A DNA stretch of 64,000 nt from Mycobacterium alsense (GCF_002086635.1 NZ_MVHD01000003.1:62001-126000), one strand, 5' to 3'. Counted from the first letter of the stretch, positions 11,846-22,446 are shown. Numbers and translations are program-made. The notes: generated by a model not told the origin, from the sequence alone.

Positions 11846-11886
11846 AGCTCAACTCTACGGACCGGCGCCGGATAGGCTTGTCGCCC

Positions 11887-12759
11887 ATGATGGGTGTGAT
11901 CGTCACACTGGACGGCCAGACACATCCGGCGGGGGAGCCGCTGCTGCACGCCGACGACCTGGCGGCCGTCCGCGGCGACGGCATCTTCGAGACGCTGCTG
12001 GTGCGCGACGGCCGGGCCTGCCTGGTCGAGTCGCACCTGCAGCGGCTGACCCACTCGGCCAAGGCGATGGACCTGCCCGCGCCCGACCTGCCCGGCTGGC
12101 GGCAGGCCATCGACGAGGCGACGCGGCGGTGGGCCCGGGGCACCGCCGACGAGGGCGCGATGCGCCTGATCTACAGCCGTGGGCGCGAGGGCGGTGCGGC
12201 GCCGACCGCCTACGTGATGGTCACCGCCGTCCCGGACCGGGTGAGCGCGGTGCGCCGCGACGGGCTGGCCGCGATCACGCTCGACCGCGGACTGTCCGCC
12301 GACGCCGCCGACGCCATGCCCTGGCTGCTCGCCGGCGCCAAGACGCTGTCCTACGCGGTCAACATGGCCGCCCTGCGGCACGCCGCCCGGCAGGGCGCCG
12401 GTGACGTGATCTTCGTCAGCTCCGACGGCTACATCCTGGAAGGCCCGCGCTCGACGGTGGTGATCGCCACAGACACCGAGCACGGCAACCCGTGCCTGCT
12501 GACACCGCCGCCGTGGTATCCGATCCTGCGTGGCACCACGCAGCAGGCCCTCTTCGAGGTCGCCCGGGCGAAGGGCTACGACTGCGACTACCGCGCCCTG
12601 CGGGTCGCGGATCTGTCTGCCGCCCAAGGGATTTGGCTGGTATCCAGCATGACCCTGGCCGCTCGCGTGCACACGCTGGACGGGCGGCGGCTGCCCCGAC
12701 CCTCGATCGCAGCCGAATTCGCCGGACTGGTCGACGCGGCCATCGTCAGTGATCGCTGA
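11887..12759 (+). CDS. pabC: Class IV aminotransferase, aminodeoxychorismate lyase
   Basis: A 290-residue PLP-dependent fold-type IV enzyme, orthologue of Rv0812, which has been assigned as the 4-amino-4-deoxychorismate lyase that makes p-aminobenzoate for folate. AKTLSYAVNM carries the PLP lysine, and GYILEGPRSTVV contains the conserved Glu loop. The start ATG at 11887 (or 11890) follows family length; the open frame from 11776 overlaps the divergent ygfZ gene and is not used. Confidence 0.9.
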   Translation: MMGVIVTLDGQTHPAGEPLLHADDLAAVRGDGIFETLLVRDGRACLVESHLQRLTHSAKAMDLPAPDLPGWRQAIDEATRRWARGTADEGAMRLIYSRGREGGAAPTAYVMVTAVPDRVSAVRRDGLAAITLDRGLSADAADAMPWLLAGAKTLSYAVNMAALRHAARQGAGDVIFVSSDGYILEGPRSTVVIATDTEHGNPCLLTPPPWYPILRGTTQQALFEVARAKGYDCDYRALRVADLSAAQGIWLVSSMTLAARVHTLDGRRLPRPSIAAEFAGLVDAAIVSDR

Positions 12760-12835
12760 GCGCTGAATTCGGTTGTGGCGCTGCAGGATGGCGGGTGCGG
12801 TCGGCCGTACACAAGGAAGGAGGTGGTCCGCGAAA

Positions 12836-12910
12836 TTGATAGCTTCAGTCGGACATGCGCTGTCCCCTTACCAGGGACTACGTAGTCAGGTGGACGCGCT
12901 GTCGTCCTAG
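12836..12910 (+). CDS. Possible 24-residue small ORF with a near-perfect Shine-Dalgarno
   Basis: An AAGGAGG at 12817-12823, a near-perfect match to the 16S tail, lies 12 bases before a TTG that opens a 24-codon frame ending TAG at 12910. A perfect 12-bp palindrome (GACTACGTAGTC) lies inside it at 12876-12887 and a terminator follows. No plus-strand gene comes after it, so it may be an independent small protein or RNA gene and not a leader. An overlapping frame that ends at 12885 is also open. No homologue is recognised. Confidence 0.3.
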   Translation: MIASVGHALSPYQGLRSQVDALSS

Positions 12911-12941
12911 TTATCTTGACTGGGCTTATCCCCCAGTTAAC

Positions 12942-12973
12942 AGAGGCCCCTGTGCTCAGGCGCGGGGGCCTCT
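12942..12973 (+). terminator. Intrinsic terminator after the small ORF
   Basis: AGAGGCCCC at 12942-12950 pairs with GGGGCCTCT at 12965-12973 across a 14-base loop, followed by TTTG. It fits a rho-independent terminator for a transcript coming from the left. The region 12760-13180 has no other convincing gene. Confidence 0.65.
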
Positions 12974-13181
12974 TTGTCAGCCGCCAAGTGCGAGCTGTGC
13001 GAGTGCCTGCGAGGGTATCGCCGCCATCAAGCTCACACCGAAGGGCCAAACAAACGTGTTCGTGAACCGAGTCCAAAGCGTATTGCGGGCCTCTTCGCTG
13101 CTGTTGGCCCCGACCCGAAAAATCGTTGCCGCTAGGCGCTCGACCGCTTCGACGAGTATGAAGTCACCGACCAAGTCGTAC

Positions 13182-13592
13182 TTATCTACAGACCCAGCTG
13201 ATCCGTTTACCTTTGCTTTTGCCTGAGCGTGATTCCGACCACGCTTTGAGCCCATTACCCAGATCGACGGCAGCTTCTTCGAATACTTGCTGGCATACCT
13301 CAGCACGCCACGGCAGACCAGTCACCGTGATGTTGGCCGCGCCATCGGCGTCGACGGTGATCAGCCTGCCTGCGTCCTGGGTCTTCTTCCAGGCGTTGAA
13401 GCTGTTGATCAGATCGAACCCAGTCCAAGGAACCTCGAGACTTGGATCTGTGTTTCGTTGTGTGAGAGCAGTTTTCACCATCCGCAGGCACTGATTGAAC
13501 GCGTATCGGGCCGCCCCTGCATGCCGGACGAGCACCTGCTGCTGCTCGACGCTGGGGTCGAGACAGAAGCGAAAGCTGGTGTGGCGCGTCAT
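13182..13592 (-). pseudogene. Truncated TnpB (IS200/IS605 or IS607 OrfB) remnant
   Basis: The frame reads like the N-terminus of TnpB: a start MTRHTSFRFCLDPS, then AGAARYAFNQCL, and ends after about 136 residues at a Ser/Lys/Arg-rich stretch (SESRSGKSKGKR). Full TnpB is about 350-450 aa, so the RuvC nuclease and zinc-finger parts are gone. Codon use is less GC-biased than in neighbours, as expected of a transferred insertion sequence. No TnpA or serine resolvase is visible nearby. Confidence 0.65.
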
Positions 13593-13782
13593 CTCATCGG
13601 TGAGCCTCCCACTACCCACCGACAAGCACCCACACGTCGGACCGCGCGAGCACCCAGTGGTAGCCATAGCGGTCCGAAGCTGGCGCGCCAACGTCGGGTC
13701 GATCCGATCGTTCGTCGCTGTCCGTAATCTTGCGGTTCGCGGTGGCGAAACACCTATGCGATGGGAGAGCCTGAGAGAGTAG

Positions 13783-14451
13783 TTACCCGGCGAACCGCGA
13801 CAGCCGCGCCGAAAGGTGCGGCACCAGGCCGCCGTCTGCGTCCACCCGTTCCTCGACGTAGGCCAAATCGCCGCCCTCGACGATGCCGTAGAGCCGCTTG
13901 GCGCCGCCGACCAGCACGCCCGAGCGGCTGCGCGCCAGCGCGTCGGTCACCAATTCCCACGACGACTGGGTGCGCGGGCGCCCGTAGAACAGTTCGACGT
14001 AGCCGGCCGAATGGGCCAGCAACAGTTCGATGGCCTGCGACTCGGTGGGGTCGTCGGGATCGTTGACGAAGCGCCAGAAACCCGCCTCGCGCAGGCCGGG
14101 CTCCCGGTACTCGCCGTTGTCGTCGAGCCGCCAGGACCGCGCCTCCCAGTTCAGGTAGTCGCCGCCGTCATGGGAGACCACGATCTGCTGGCCGAAGCGG
14201 TAGTCCCCGTCGGCTCCGCGGCCCTCTCCCTCGCCGCGCCACACGCCCACCAGCGGCAGCAACGCCAGCAGCGCGTCGTTGAGGTTGGCGCCTTCGCGCA
14301 GGTTCGCGGTGTCCGCGGGGACGGGCAGGTCGTCGAATGCGGGAATGTTGCGCGACGCGGTGGCCTTGGCGCGTTCGGCGGCGGCGGCCACGGCGCGATC
14401 ACCCAAACCCGCGGGACCGGCCGGTCCGTCGGGGCCCTCAGCGGGGGTCAC
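13783..14451 (-). CDS. Nitrobindin-like heme-binding beta-barrel (FABP-like) protein
   Basis: Equivalent to Rv0813c, a structurally known FABP-like barrel related to heme-nitrobindins that react with NO or peroxynitrite. The barrel begins at [11 protein letters not shown], the GxWxGxG motif of the family. The GTG start at 14451 is chosen because it overlaps the stop of a conserved small membrane ORF (GTGA), giving 222 aa. Confidence 0.82.
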   Translation of the reverse strand: MTPAEGPDGPAGPAGLGDRAVAAAAERAKATASRNIPAFDDLPVPADTANLREGANLNDALLALLPLVGVWRGEGEGRGADGDYRFGQQIVVSHDGGDYLNWEARSWRLDDNGEYREPGLREAGFWRFVNDPDDPTESQAIELLLAHSAGYVELFYGRPRTQSSWELVTDALARSRSGVLVGGAKRLYGIVEGGDLAYVEERVDADGGLVPHLSARLSRFAG

Positions 14452-14543
14452 GATTCGTCGGTGATGAGCCGGTAGAGGGTGTACAGCGCGAACCAAGCGA
14501 TGACCACGACGGCCACGACCAGCATGATCTCGAAGAACAGCAC
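14448..14543 (-). CDS. 31-residue single-span membrane protein
   Basis: A short frame from GTG 14543 to TGA encodes a peptide whose centre ([18 protein letters not shown]) is one transmembrane helix, followed by a polar tail ending ITDES. Its stop overlaps the GTG start of the nitrobindin-like gene by 4 bases, a coupling typical of real operon partners. The frame is shorter than common annotation cut-offs. A role as a membrane anchor or partner of the next protein is inference. Confidence 0.6.
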   Translation of the reverse strand: MLFFEIMLVVAVVVIAWFALYTLYRLITDES

Positions 14544-14566
14544 CACAGGGACGAGTCTATTCGCCG

Positions 14567-14670
14567 GAGCGATCGCAAGCTCGGCGTGGCCGGGCGCTGC
14601 GGGTCGCGACCATGGGACGAGAGCGATCGCAAGCTCGGCGTGGCCGGGCGCTGCGGTTCGCGACCATGGG
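14567..14670. repeat. Two tandem copies of a 50-bp intergenic repeat
   Basis: A unit beginning GAGCGATCGCAAGCTCGG and ending GCGACCATGGG occurs at 14567-14616 and 14621-14670, with one mismatch and a 4-base spacer. It lies between sseC2 and the small membrane ORF. The role is unknown; short intergenic repeats of this kind occur in mycobacteria. Confidence 0.85.
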
Positions 14671-14681
14671 GCCGGTCGGCC

Positions 14682-14984
14682 TCAGGCGATCTTGACGTCC
14701 ACCTCGTGAATGCCCGCGCCGGACGGCGACACGACGGCGTCGCCGTTGCCGACCGGGGACAGCGCCCGCAGCGTCCAGGATCCGGGCGCGGCGAAGAACC
14801 GGAAGTCACCGGTGGCCGACGCGACCACCTCGGCCGTGAACTCGTCGGACGAGTCCAGCAGGCGGACGAACGCGCCCCCCACGGCCTGACCGTCGCGGTC
14901 GACGACGCGGCCGGTGATCACCGTCTCCTTCTCCAGGTCGACGCTGGCGGGCAAGGTCAGTCCTTGCTTCGGTCCAGAGCACAT
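14682..14984 (-). CDS. sseC: SseC-type DUF1416 protein
   Basis: A 100-residue DUF1416 protein, identical in layout to SseC2 (Rv0814c). It has a carboxypeptidase-regulatory-like beta-sandwich feel (ITGRVVDRDGQAVGGAFVRL). It follows cysA2 with one base between, so the two are co-translated. In mycobacteria it always accompanies the sulfurtransferase and is thought to act in sulfur metabolism; its biochemical role is not known. Confidence 0.9.
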   Translation of the reverse strand: MCSGPKQGLTLPASVDLEKETVITGRVVDRDGQAVGGAFVRLLDSSDEFTAEVVASATGDFRFFAAPGSWTLRALSPVGNGDAVVSPSGAGIHEVDVKIA

Positions 14985-14985
14985 A

Positions 14986-15819
14986 TCAGCTTCCCAACTC
15001 GATCGGGGCCCCAACCAGGGAGCCATATTCCGTCCAACTGCCGTCGTAGTTCTTGACGTTTTTATGCCCGAGTAATTCCTGCAGCACGAACCAGGTGTGC
15101 GACGAACGCTCCCCGATCCGGCAGTACGCGATGGTTTCCTTCGTGCCGTCCAGCCCGGCGTCGGCGTACAGCTTGGCCAGTTCCTCGTCCGACTTGAAGG
15201 TGCCGTCCTCGTTGGCGGCCTTGCTCCACGGCACGTTGATTGCGCCGGGGACGTGGCCCGGCCGCTGGCTCTGTTCCTGCGGCAGGTGCGCCGGCGCCAG
15301 GATCTTGCCCGAGAACTCGTCGGGGGAGCGCACGTCGACGAGGTTCTTCACGTTGATGGCCGCGATGACCTCGTCCCGGAAGGCCCGGATGGTGTTGTCC
15401 GGCGGGGCCGCGGTGTAGGTGGTGGCCGGCCTGCTGACGGTGTCGGTGGACAGTGGGCGCCCATCGAGTTCCCACTTCTTGCGGCCGCCGTCGAGCAGCT
15501 TGACCTTGTCATGGCCGTACAGCTTGAAATACCAGTAGGCGTAGGCGGCGAACCAGTTGTTGTTGCCGCCGTAGAGGATCACGGTGTCGTCGTTGGAGAT
15601 GCCGCGGTCGGACAGCAGCTTGGAGAATTGCTGCGCGTCGACGAAGTCGCGCTTGACCGGGTCCTGCAAATCGCTGCGCCAGTCCAGCCTGACCGCGCCG
15701 GCGATGTGGCCGGTGTCGTAAGCGCTGGTGTCCTCGTCGACTTCCACGAAGACGACGTTCGCGGCGTCAAGATTGCTCTCAGCCCAGTCCGCGGAGACCA
15801 GGACGTCGGAGCGTGCCAT
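14986..15819 (-). CDS. cysA2: Thiosulfate sulfurtransferase (rhodanese)
   Basis: A 277-residue tandem-rhodanese protein, orthologue of Rv0815c. The second domain carries the catalytic Cys233 in AYCRIGERS; the first is the usual inactive domain. It moves sulfane sulfur from thiosulfate to cyanide or thiol acceptors. It lies in an operon DUF4395-cysA2-sseC whose leader encodes a polycysteine peptide, consistent with control by cysteine supply. Confidence 0.95.
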   Translation of the reverse strand: MARSDVLVSADWAESNLDAANVVFVEVDEDTSAYDTGHIAGAVRLDWRSDLQDPVKRDFVDAQQFSKLLSDRGISNDDTVILYGGNNNWFAAYAYWYFKLYGHDKVKLLDGGRKKWELDGRPLSTDTVSRPATTYTAAPPDNTIRAFRDEVIAAINVKNLVDVRSPDEFSGKILAPAHLPQEQSQRPGHVPGAINVPWSKAANEDGTFKSDEELAKLYADAGLDGTKETIAYCRIGERSSHTWFVLQELLGHKNVKNYDGSWTEYGSLVGAPIELGS

Positions 15820-15857
15820 GGTGGGGATTCCTTTCGATTGCTGCTGACGAATCGGGG

Positions 15858-16331
15858 TTAACAGGGATCAGGGGCGCCGGCCCTAAGGCGTGCGACCAGG
15901 GGGTAGAGCTGGCAACCCAGGCAGATGCCGAAGGCTGCGTTCAGGAACGCCGCCCCCAGCGCGGCCGCGGTCGCGATCACGCCGACCAGCACGGCGCCGG
16001 CGGCGAAGCCGACGACGCCGACGGCGGCGAAGATCAGGCCGACGAGCTGAGCGAATCTCAGCGGTGCGACCGGCTCGCGCTCCGCGACGGGCCCCAGCCG
16101 CGGCGCCACTACAGCGGCGAACAGCCGACCGTAGGGGTGCCGACGCGGCCCGCCGGCGGCGCCGACGGCAAAAATCACGGCCTGCGCCCCGAGAATGACC
16201 GCAGCCGCCAGCGGACTGGCGGCTGAAACGATCAACGCGACGACGAGCACGGCGGTCGTGACCCAGGCGGTGAACCTGGGCCCCCGGACGTCGACGCGGT
16301 CCGGCTCCGCGGCGGTGTTGCTGCTCGGCAC
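15858..16331 (-). CDS. DUF4395 integral membrane protein
   Basis: A 157-residue protein with four or so hydrophobic segments and the conserved C-terminal FGICLGCQLY, where the CxxC could be redox or metal active. DUF4395 proteins commonly sit next to rhodanese or thioredoxin genes. I used the GTG at 16331, preceded by AGGAG, and not the upstream ATG. It is first in the sulfur operon, 38 bases before cysA2. Confidence 0.85.
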   Translation of the reverse strand: MPSSNTAAEPDRVDVRGPRFTAWVTTAVLVVALIVSAASPLAAAVILGAQAVIFAVGAAGGPRRHPYGRLFAAVVAPRLGPVAEREPVAPLRFAQLVGLIFAAVGVVGFAAGAVLVGVIATAAALGAAFLNAAFGICLGCQLYPLVARLRAGAPDPC

Positions 16332-16435
16332 GGTAGTACTCCTAGAAATCTGGTTGCGCGGAAACGGGGGAGGCACGCCCTAAGAGCCTGAGCGGGGATC
16401 TCAAGCTGCTCCGAGTGCGCGCAGGGCGCCGCTAC

Positions 16436-16495
16436 TCAGCAGCTACAGCAACAGCAACAGCCCGCGAGCCGGCACAGGTCGACTGCGCGACGCAT
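16436..16495 (-). CDS. Polycysteine leader peptide ORF (cysteine-responsive attenuator)
   Basis: A 19-codon frame, ATG 16495 (or in-frame ATG 16504) to TGA, ends with five Cys codons in a row, then Ser and Cys (GCCCCCSC). It lies about 100 bases upstream of the DUF4395-cysA2-sseC operon on the same strand. Leaderless short ORFs with polycysteine runs have been shown in mycobacteria to attenuate downstream sulfur genes in response to cysteine. Position, strand and peptide fit that class closely. The attenuator helices were not folded here. Confidence 0.8.
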   Translation of the reverse strand: MRRAVDLCRLAGCCCCCSC

Positions 16496-16554
16496 GGTGA
16501 GCATGGGCTCGAGGCGGGCTGACACGACGGCAAGCTTACCCAATGGCGCCCTGC

Positions 16555-16986
16555 TCAAGCCAACAGCGGTTGCAGCACCGAGCGCAGGTCGGCGGCCTTG
16601 GGCACGCCGGAGGCCCGGTACCGCTGCCGCCCGTCGACATCGAAGATCAGCGTGGTGGGCAGCGACAGCACCGAAAACCGCCGGGCCGCCGCCGGATTCG
16701 CGTCGAGGTCGATCTCGACGTGCGCTATGGGAGATCCCGGGTCGCCCACATCCGAGCACACCTGTTCCACCACGCGGCGTACCCGATCGCAGGGCCCGCA
16801 CCACGGGGCGCTGAAATGCACGATTGTCGGGCCGCTGCGCGAAAGGCCCAGGTCCGCGGTGTCGAGGGCCGCGCCCGGAGCGGAGTCGATCGCGCGGAGC
16901 CGTCCCGATCCGCGCGTCAACAGCCATCCGGCGAGGGCCGCCGCGGCGAGCGCCGCCACGATGCTGGCGATGGCGACGGTCGTCAT
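16555..16986 (-). CDS. thiX: Membrane-anchored thioredoxin-like protein
   Basis: A 143-residue protein equivalent to Rv0816c. An N-terminal hydrophobic helix (residues 4-23) is followed by a thioredoxin fold with the active site WCGPC at 62-66 and cis-Pro LPTTLIF. It probably works as a disulfide reductase at the membrane. Its ATG overlaps the stop of lmeA (ATGA), so the longer frame reaching 17910 is only an open shadow. Confidence 0.9.
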   Translation of the reverse strand: MTTVAIASIVAALAAAALAGWLLTRGSGRLRAIDSAPGAALDTADLGLSRSGPTIVHFSAPWCGPCDRVRRVVEQVCSDVGDPGSPIAHVEIDLDANPAAARRFSVLSLPTTLIFDVDGRQRYRASGVPKAADLRSVLQPLLA

Positions 16987-17795
16987 GACTGCTTGAACCC
17001 GTCGAGCCGCAGCGTTACTCCCCGGGCGACGCCCTCGATGATGACGTCGGAGCCGCGCGCGCCCTCGGAGGTGGGCGCGACACCGAACGGAAGCCGCTGG
17101 TCGGGCAGCCGGGCGTTGAAGGCATGCAGGACCGCGTCCCGCTTGTCGTCCGGCACGGCCTGGTCGGCGGTGTCGGGCCCGGTGAGGACGCCGGTCGCGG
17201 TGAACACCAGCGTCGCCGGGTCGTCGGCGGCGATCGACAGGTCCACCGAGACGCTGACCCGGCGGTCGAAGCCGGACACGTGCGGGGTTCCGCTGAACAC
17301 CAGGCCGTGGCTGTCGGAGATGCCCGAGGCGGTGACGCCGCCGGTGGCCGTGTTGGTCTCCCGGGGCGGTGCCTCGACCATCAGGTCCCTGATGCCCAGG
17401 TAGCCGCCCAGATGCGTCGAGTCGATGATGATGCGGCTCTCCAGCTTTTCCACCGGCAGCCTCGCGTCGGGCCTGATCAGCCACGACGCGTCGGTCAGGT
17501 CCACCGAGTACATCGTGGCCTCGAGCGTGGCCGTGCCGACCCTCGCGTGATCCACGGCGTTGGCCTTGATCTCCAGCTGGTTGTAGTGGCGGCGCATCGC
17601 TTGCGGGATGAACGGGAAAGCCACGATGGCGACGAACGGGTCGGACCCCAGATTGGCCGCTTTGCGCATGGTCGACGACAGCCGGTACTCGGCGTAGATG
17701 CTGGTCCCGTAGTCGACACCGACGGCGCCGACGACGACCACGCCGACGGCGACGGCCGCCGCCGTGACACCGATCAGGACCTTGCGCACCGGCAC
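16983..17795 (-). CDS. lmeA: LmeA-type cell-envelope protein (DUF2993)
   Basis: A 270-residue protein with an N-terminal membrane/signal segment (KVLIGVTAAAVAVGVVVVGA) and a DUF2993 domain, collinear with Rv0817c. The M. smegmatis homologue LmeA is needed for mannan elongation of lipomannan/lipoarabinomannan. The GTG at 17795 gives the family length. It is co-translated with thiX. Confidence 0.85.
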   Translation of the reverse strand: MPVRKVLIGVTAAAVAVGVVVVGAVGVDYGTSIYAEYRLSSTMRKAANLGSDPFVAIVAFPFIPQAMRRHYNQLEIKANAVDHARVGTATLEATMYSVDLTDASWLIRPDARLPVEKLESRIIIDSTHLGGYLGIRDLMVEAPPRETNTATGGVTASGISDSHGLVFSGTPHVSGFDRRVSVSVDLSIAADDPATLVFTATGVLTGPDTADQAVPDDKRDAVLHAFNARLPDQRLPFGVAPTSEGARGSDVIIEGVARGVTLRLDGFKQS

Positions 17796-17930
17796 ATTGT
17801 CGCGTAATCGGCCGCGCCCCGCTTCGCGGACCACCTGCCGGCGGCCCGCACACTGTGTCTCCGCGAGGCGGAAACCCCAGGTGGCAAGTTATCGTTGAGT
17901 TACCTGGCAACCAACGCGGCGTGGCGTTAA

Positions 17931-19670
<1,740 letters not shown>

Positions 19671-19738
19671 CCGCGGCCGGACAAACCCTTCCCGGTGTCG
19701 CGGCGGCGCATACTTTCGGCGAGTCTTGGCAACCTTCC

Positions 19739-19782
19739 TTGGGTAATGGCCGGGGGGCTTCGTTGGGGAATGGCTGGGGGGC
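19739..19782. repeat. Two imperfect 20-bp direct repeats upstream of pstS
   Basis: TTGGGTAATGGCCGGGGGGC at 19739 recurs at 19763 with 2 mismatches, a 24-base period, about 40 bases before the pstS start. It could be a regulator site or a chance G-rich tract. Confidence 0.4.
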
Positions 19783-19820
19783 GCACCCGCGCGCACGGAA
19801 TGCATCAGGAAGCGAGATCT

Positions 19821-20936
19821 GTGAGGCTCGACAGGGAGGGCAGGGCGCTGGCCGCCGCGGCGATGGCGATCTGCGTCGGGACGATGACCGCCTGCGGCGA
19901 CGACCACCGGCGCGGCGGCTCGGCGACCAACGGGCCGGGAGCCCCCGGCACGGCGGATTGTGGCGGCAAGAACGGGCTGACGGCGGAGGGCTCGACCGCT
20001 CAGCAGAACGCGATGTCTGTGTTCAACCAGGCGTGGGGCCGGTCCTGCCCGGGCAAGGGCGTGTCGTACAACGCGACCGGGTCGGGCGCCGGTCGCGAGC
20101 AGTTCATCGCGGGCAACGTCGACTTCGCGGGGGCGGACTCCCCCCTGGTCGCCGACCAGATCGGGCCGGCGGCCAAACGCTGCGACGGCAACCCCGCATG
20201 GGACCTGCCGCTGGTCTTCGGCCCGGTCGCGCTGGTGTACAACCTGCCGGGCCTGCCCAGGCTGGTCCTCAGCAGCGACGCCCTGGCCAGGGTCCTCAGC
20301 GGCAGGATCACGGCCTGGAACGACCCGATATTGCAGGCGCTCAATCCCGGCGTCGCCCTGCCCGACACCCCGATCGTGCCGATCTACCGCGCGGACTCGT
20401 CGGGAACGACCGACAACGTCCAGAAGTACCTGACGGCCGCGGCGCCGCAGAGCTGGACCCTTGGGGTGGGCACGGAGTTTCGGGGCGGCGTCGGCAGAGG
20501 GGCGACCAAGTCGGCCGGCGTGATCGAGGCCGTGAAGGCCACCCCCGGCGCCATCGGCTACGTCGAGAAGGGGTGGGCCGACCAGGCCCGCATGCCCTAC
20601 GCACAGATCGACACCGGCAAGGGTGTGGTGGCGCTCACCAACGACACGGCGGGAAAGGCCATCCGGGCCACCGGTTTCCTGGGCGACGGCAACGACCTGG
20701 TGCTCGATCTGAACCCGATGTATGCGGCCCGGGATCCCGGCGCGTACCCGTTGGTGCTGGCCACCTACGAGATCGTGTGCTCGAAGGGTTACGACCCCGG
20801 AACCTCCACCGCGCTCAAGTCGTTCCTCAGCGTGGCCGCCGGGAACGGGCAGGCCGGGCTTCCGTTAGCCGGTTATGTCCCGCTGCCCGATAAAGTCAAA
20901 GAGCGATTGGTTACCGCGATCGGCGCCATCCAGTAG
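19821..20936 (+). CDS. pstS: Phosphate-binding lipoprotein PstS
   Basis: A 371-residue periplasmic phosphate receptor. A signal peptide ends in a lipobox (MTAC at residues 23-26), and the phosphate-site loops [17 protein letters not shown] and SSGTTDN are present. The GTG at 19821 is used because the lipobox then sits at the normal distance. It lies 32 bases before the pstB gene. In M. tuberculosis phoT is not next to pstS, so this pairing differs from that genome. Confidence 0.92.
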   Translation: MRLDREGRALAAAAMAICVGTMTACGDDHRRGGSATNGPGAPGTADCGGKNGLTAEGSTAQQNAMSVFNQAWGRSCPGKGVSYNATGSGAGREQFIAGNVDFAGADSPLVADQIGPAAKRCDGNPAWDLPLVFGPVALVYNLPGLPRLVLSSDALARVLSGRITAWNDPILQALNPGVALPDTPIVPIYRADSSGTTDNVQKYLTAAAPQSWTLGVGTEFRGGVGRGATKSAGVIEAVKATPGAIGYVEKGWADQARMPYAQIDTGKGVVALTNDTAGKAIRATGFLGDGNDLVLDLNPMYAARDPGAYPLVLATYEIVCSKGYDPGTSTALKSFLSVAAGNGQAGLPLAGYVPLPDKVKERLVTAIGAIQ

Positions 20937-20968
20937 CCAACGGGCGCAGGAAGCAGGTAGGAGCAGTA

Positions 20969-21745
20969 GTGGCCAAGCGGTTGGACCTCAAAGCCGTCAA
21001 CATCTACTACGGGGCGTTCCAGGCGGTCGCGGACGTGACCATGTCGGTTCTGCCCCGTAGCGTGACGGCGTTCATCGGTCCATCGGGGTGCGGCAAGACG
21101 ACCGTGCTGCGCACGCTGAACCGGATGCACGAGGTGATCCCCGGCGCCCGGGTCGAGGGCAGCGTGCTGCTCGACGACCAAGACATCTACGGTTCGCGCA
21201 TCGACCCGGTCGGGGTGCGGCGGGCCATCGGCATGGTGTTCCAGCGGCCGAACCCGTTTCCCGCCATGTCGATTCGCGACAACGTGGTCGCGGGGTTGAA
21301 GCTGCAAGGGGTGCGCAACCGCAAGCTGCTCGACGAGACGGCCGAATCCTCACTGCGGGGGGCGAACCTGTGGGACGAGGTCAAGGATCGCTTGGACCGG
21401 CCCGGCGGCGGGTTGTCCGGCGGCCAGCAGCAGCGCCTGTGCATCGCCCGCGCGATCGCCGTGCAACCCGACGTGTTGCTGATGGACGAGCCGTGCTCGG
21501 CGCTGGACCCGATCTCGACGATGGCCATCGAGGAACTGATCAGCGAGTTGAAGCAGGACTACACCATCGTCATCGTCACCCACAACATGCAGCAGGCCGC
21601 CCGGGTGAGCGATCTGACGGCATTCTTCAACCTGGAGGCGGTCGGAAAGCCCGGACGGCTGGTCGAGATCGACGACACCGAGAAGATCTTCTCCAACCCG
21701 AGCCAGAAGGCGACGGAGGACTACATCTCCGGCCGCTTCGGCTGA
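20969..21745 (+). CDS. phoT: Phosphate ABC transporter ATPase
   Basis: A 258-residue PstB-type ATPase, equivalent to Rv0820 (PhoT). Walker A is GPSGCGKTT, the ABC signature LSGGQQQR, Walker [14 protein letters not shown]. It powers high-affinity phosphate uptake with PstC/PstA permeases encoded elsewhere. Start is GTG after AGGAGCAG. Confidence 0.95.
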   Translation: MAKRLDLKAVNIYYGAFQAVADVTMSVLPRSVTAFIGPSGCGKTTVLRTLNRMHEVIPGARVEGSVLLDDQDIYGSRIDPVGVRRAIGMVFQRPNPFPAMSIRDNVVAGLKLQGVRNRKLLDETAESSLRGANLWDEVKDRLDRPGGGLSGGQQQRLCIARAIAVQPDVLLMDEPCSALDPISTMAIEELISELKQDYTIVIVTHNMQQAARVSDLTAFFNLEAVGKPGRLVEIDDTEKIFSNPSQKATEDYISGRFG

Positions 21746-21747
21746 CG

Positions 21748-22446
21748 CTAGCCGGTCGCCTCGGACTGGCCGGCGTCCGGCTTGCGGGCGTTCTTGGGGT
21801 CCTCGCCGGGCAGGCTGCCGGTCGCCTGGAAGATGACGCGCCGCGCCACCTCCACCGCGTGGTCGGCGAAGCGTTCGTAAAAACGGCCCAGCAGGGTCAC
21901 GTCGACGGCCGCCGCCACGCCGTGCTTCCATTCGCGATCCATCAGCACCGAGAACAGGTGCCGGTGCAGGTCGTCCATGGCGTCGTCTTCTTCGCGGATC
22001 CTCGCGGCCTTTTCCGGGTCCCGCGACAGCACCACCTCTTGCGCGGCATTGCCCAATTCGACTGCGATGCCGCCCATTTCGGCGAAGTACCCGTTGACCT
22101 CCTCTGGCAGCGCGTGCTGGGGGTGGCGCCGGCGGGCGATCTTGGCGACGTGCAGGGCCAGCGCGCCCATGCGGTCGATGTCGGCCACCATCTGGATCGC
22201 GCTCACGATCGACCTGAGGTCGCCGGCGACGGGCGCCTGCAGGGCCAGCAGCACGAAGGCGCTTTCCTCGGCGCGTGCGCTCAGCGTCGCGATCTGTTCG
22301 TGGTCCGAAATCACCTGTTCGGCCAGCACCAGGTCGGCCTGCAGCAGGGCCTGGGTGGCCCGCTCCATGGCGATCCCTGCCAGCCCGCACATCTCGCCGA
22401 GCAGCTCGGATAGCTCAGAGAGCTGCTCGTGGTAGGCAGTCCGCAT
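21748..22446 (-). CDS. phoY2: PhoU-family phosphate regulator PhoY2
   Basis: A 232-residue PhoU-like three-helix-repeat protein, equivalent to Rv0821c; it restrains SenX3-RegX3 signalling when phosphate is plentiful and is tied to persister formation in M. tuberculosis. It shows the PhoU repeats around [12 protein letters not shown] and [12 protein letters not shown]. The C-terminus is about 20 residues longer than usual and polar. It converges on phoT with 2 bases between. Confidence 0.93.
   Translation of the reverse strand: MRTAYHEQLSELSELLGEMCGLAGIAMERATQALLQADLVLAEQVISDHEQIATLSARAEESAFVLLALQAPVAGDLRSIVSAIQMVADIDRMGALALHVAKIARRRHPQHALPEEVNGYFAEMGGIAVELGNAAQEVVLSRDPEKAARIREEDDAMDDLHRHLFSVLMDREWKHGVAAAVDVTLLGRFYERFADHAVEVARRVIFQATGSLPGEDPKNARKPDAGQSEATG

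Noticed and set aside
12977..13306. A 109-codon minus-strand frame overlapping the TnpB remnant
   Set aside because: It overlaps the TnpB-like frame out of phase and resembles no family; more likely decayed transposon DNA than a gene.
16555..17910. A 451-codon minus-strand frame containing thioredoxin
   Set aside because: Only the last 143 codons are thioredoxin; the upstream part is a shadow of lmeA in another frame.
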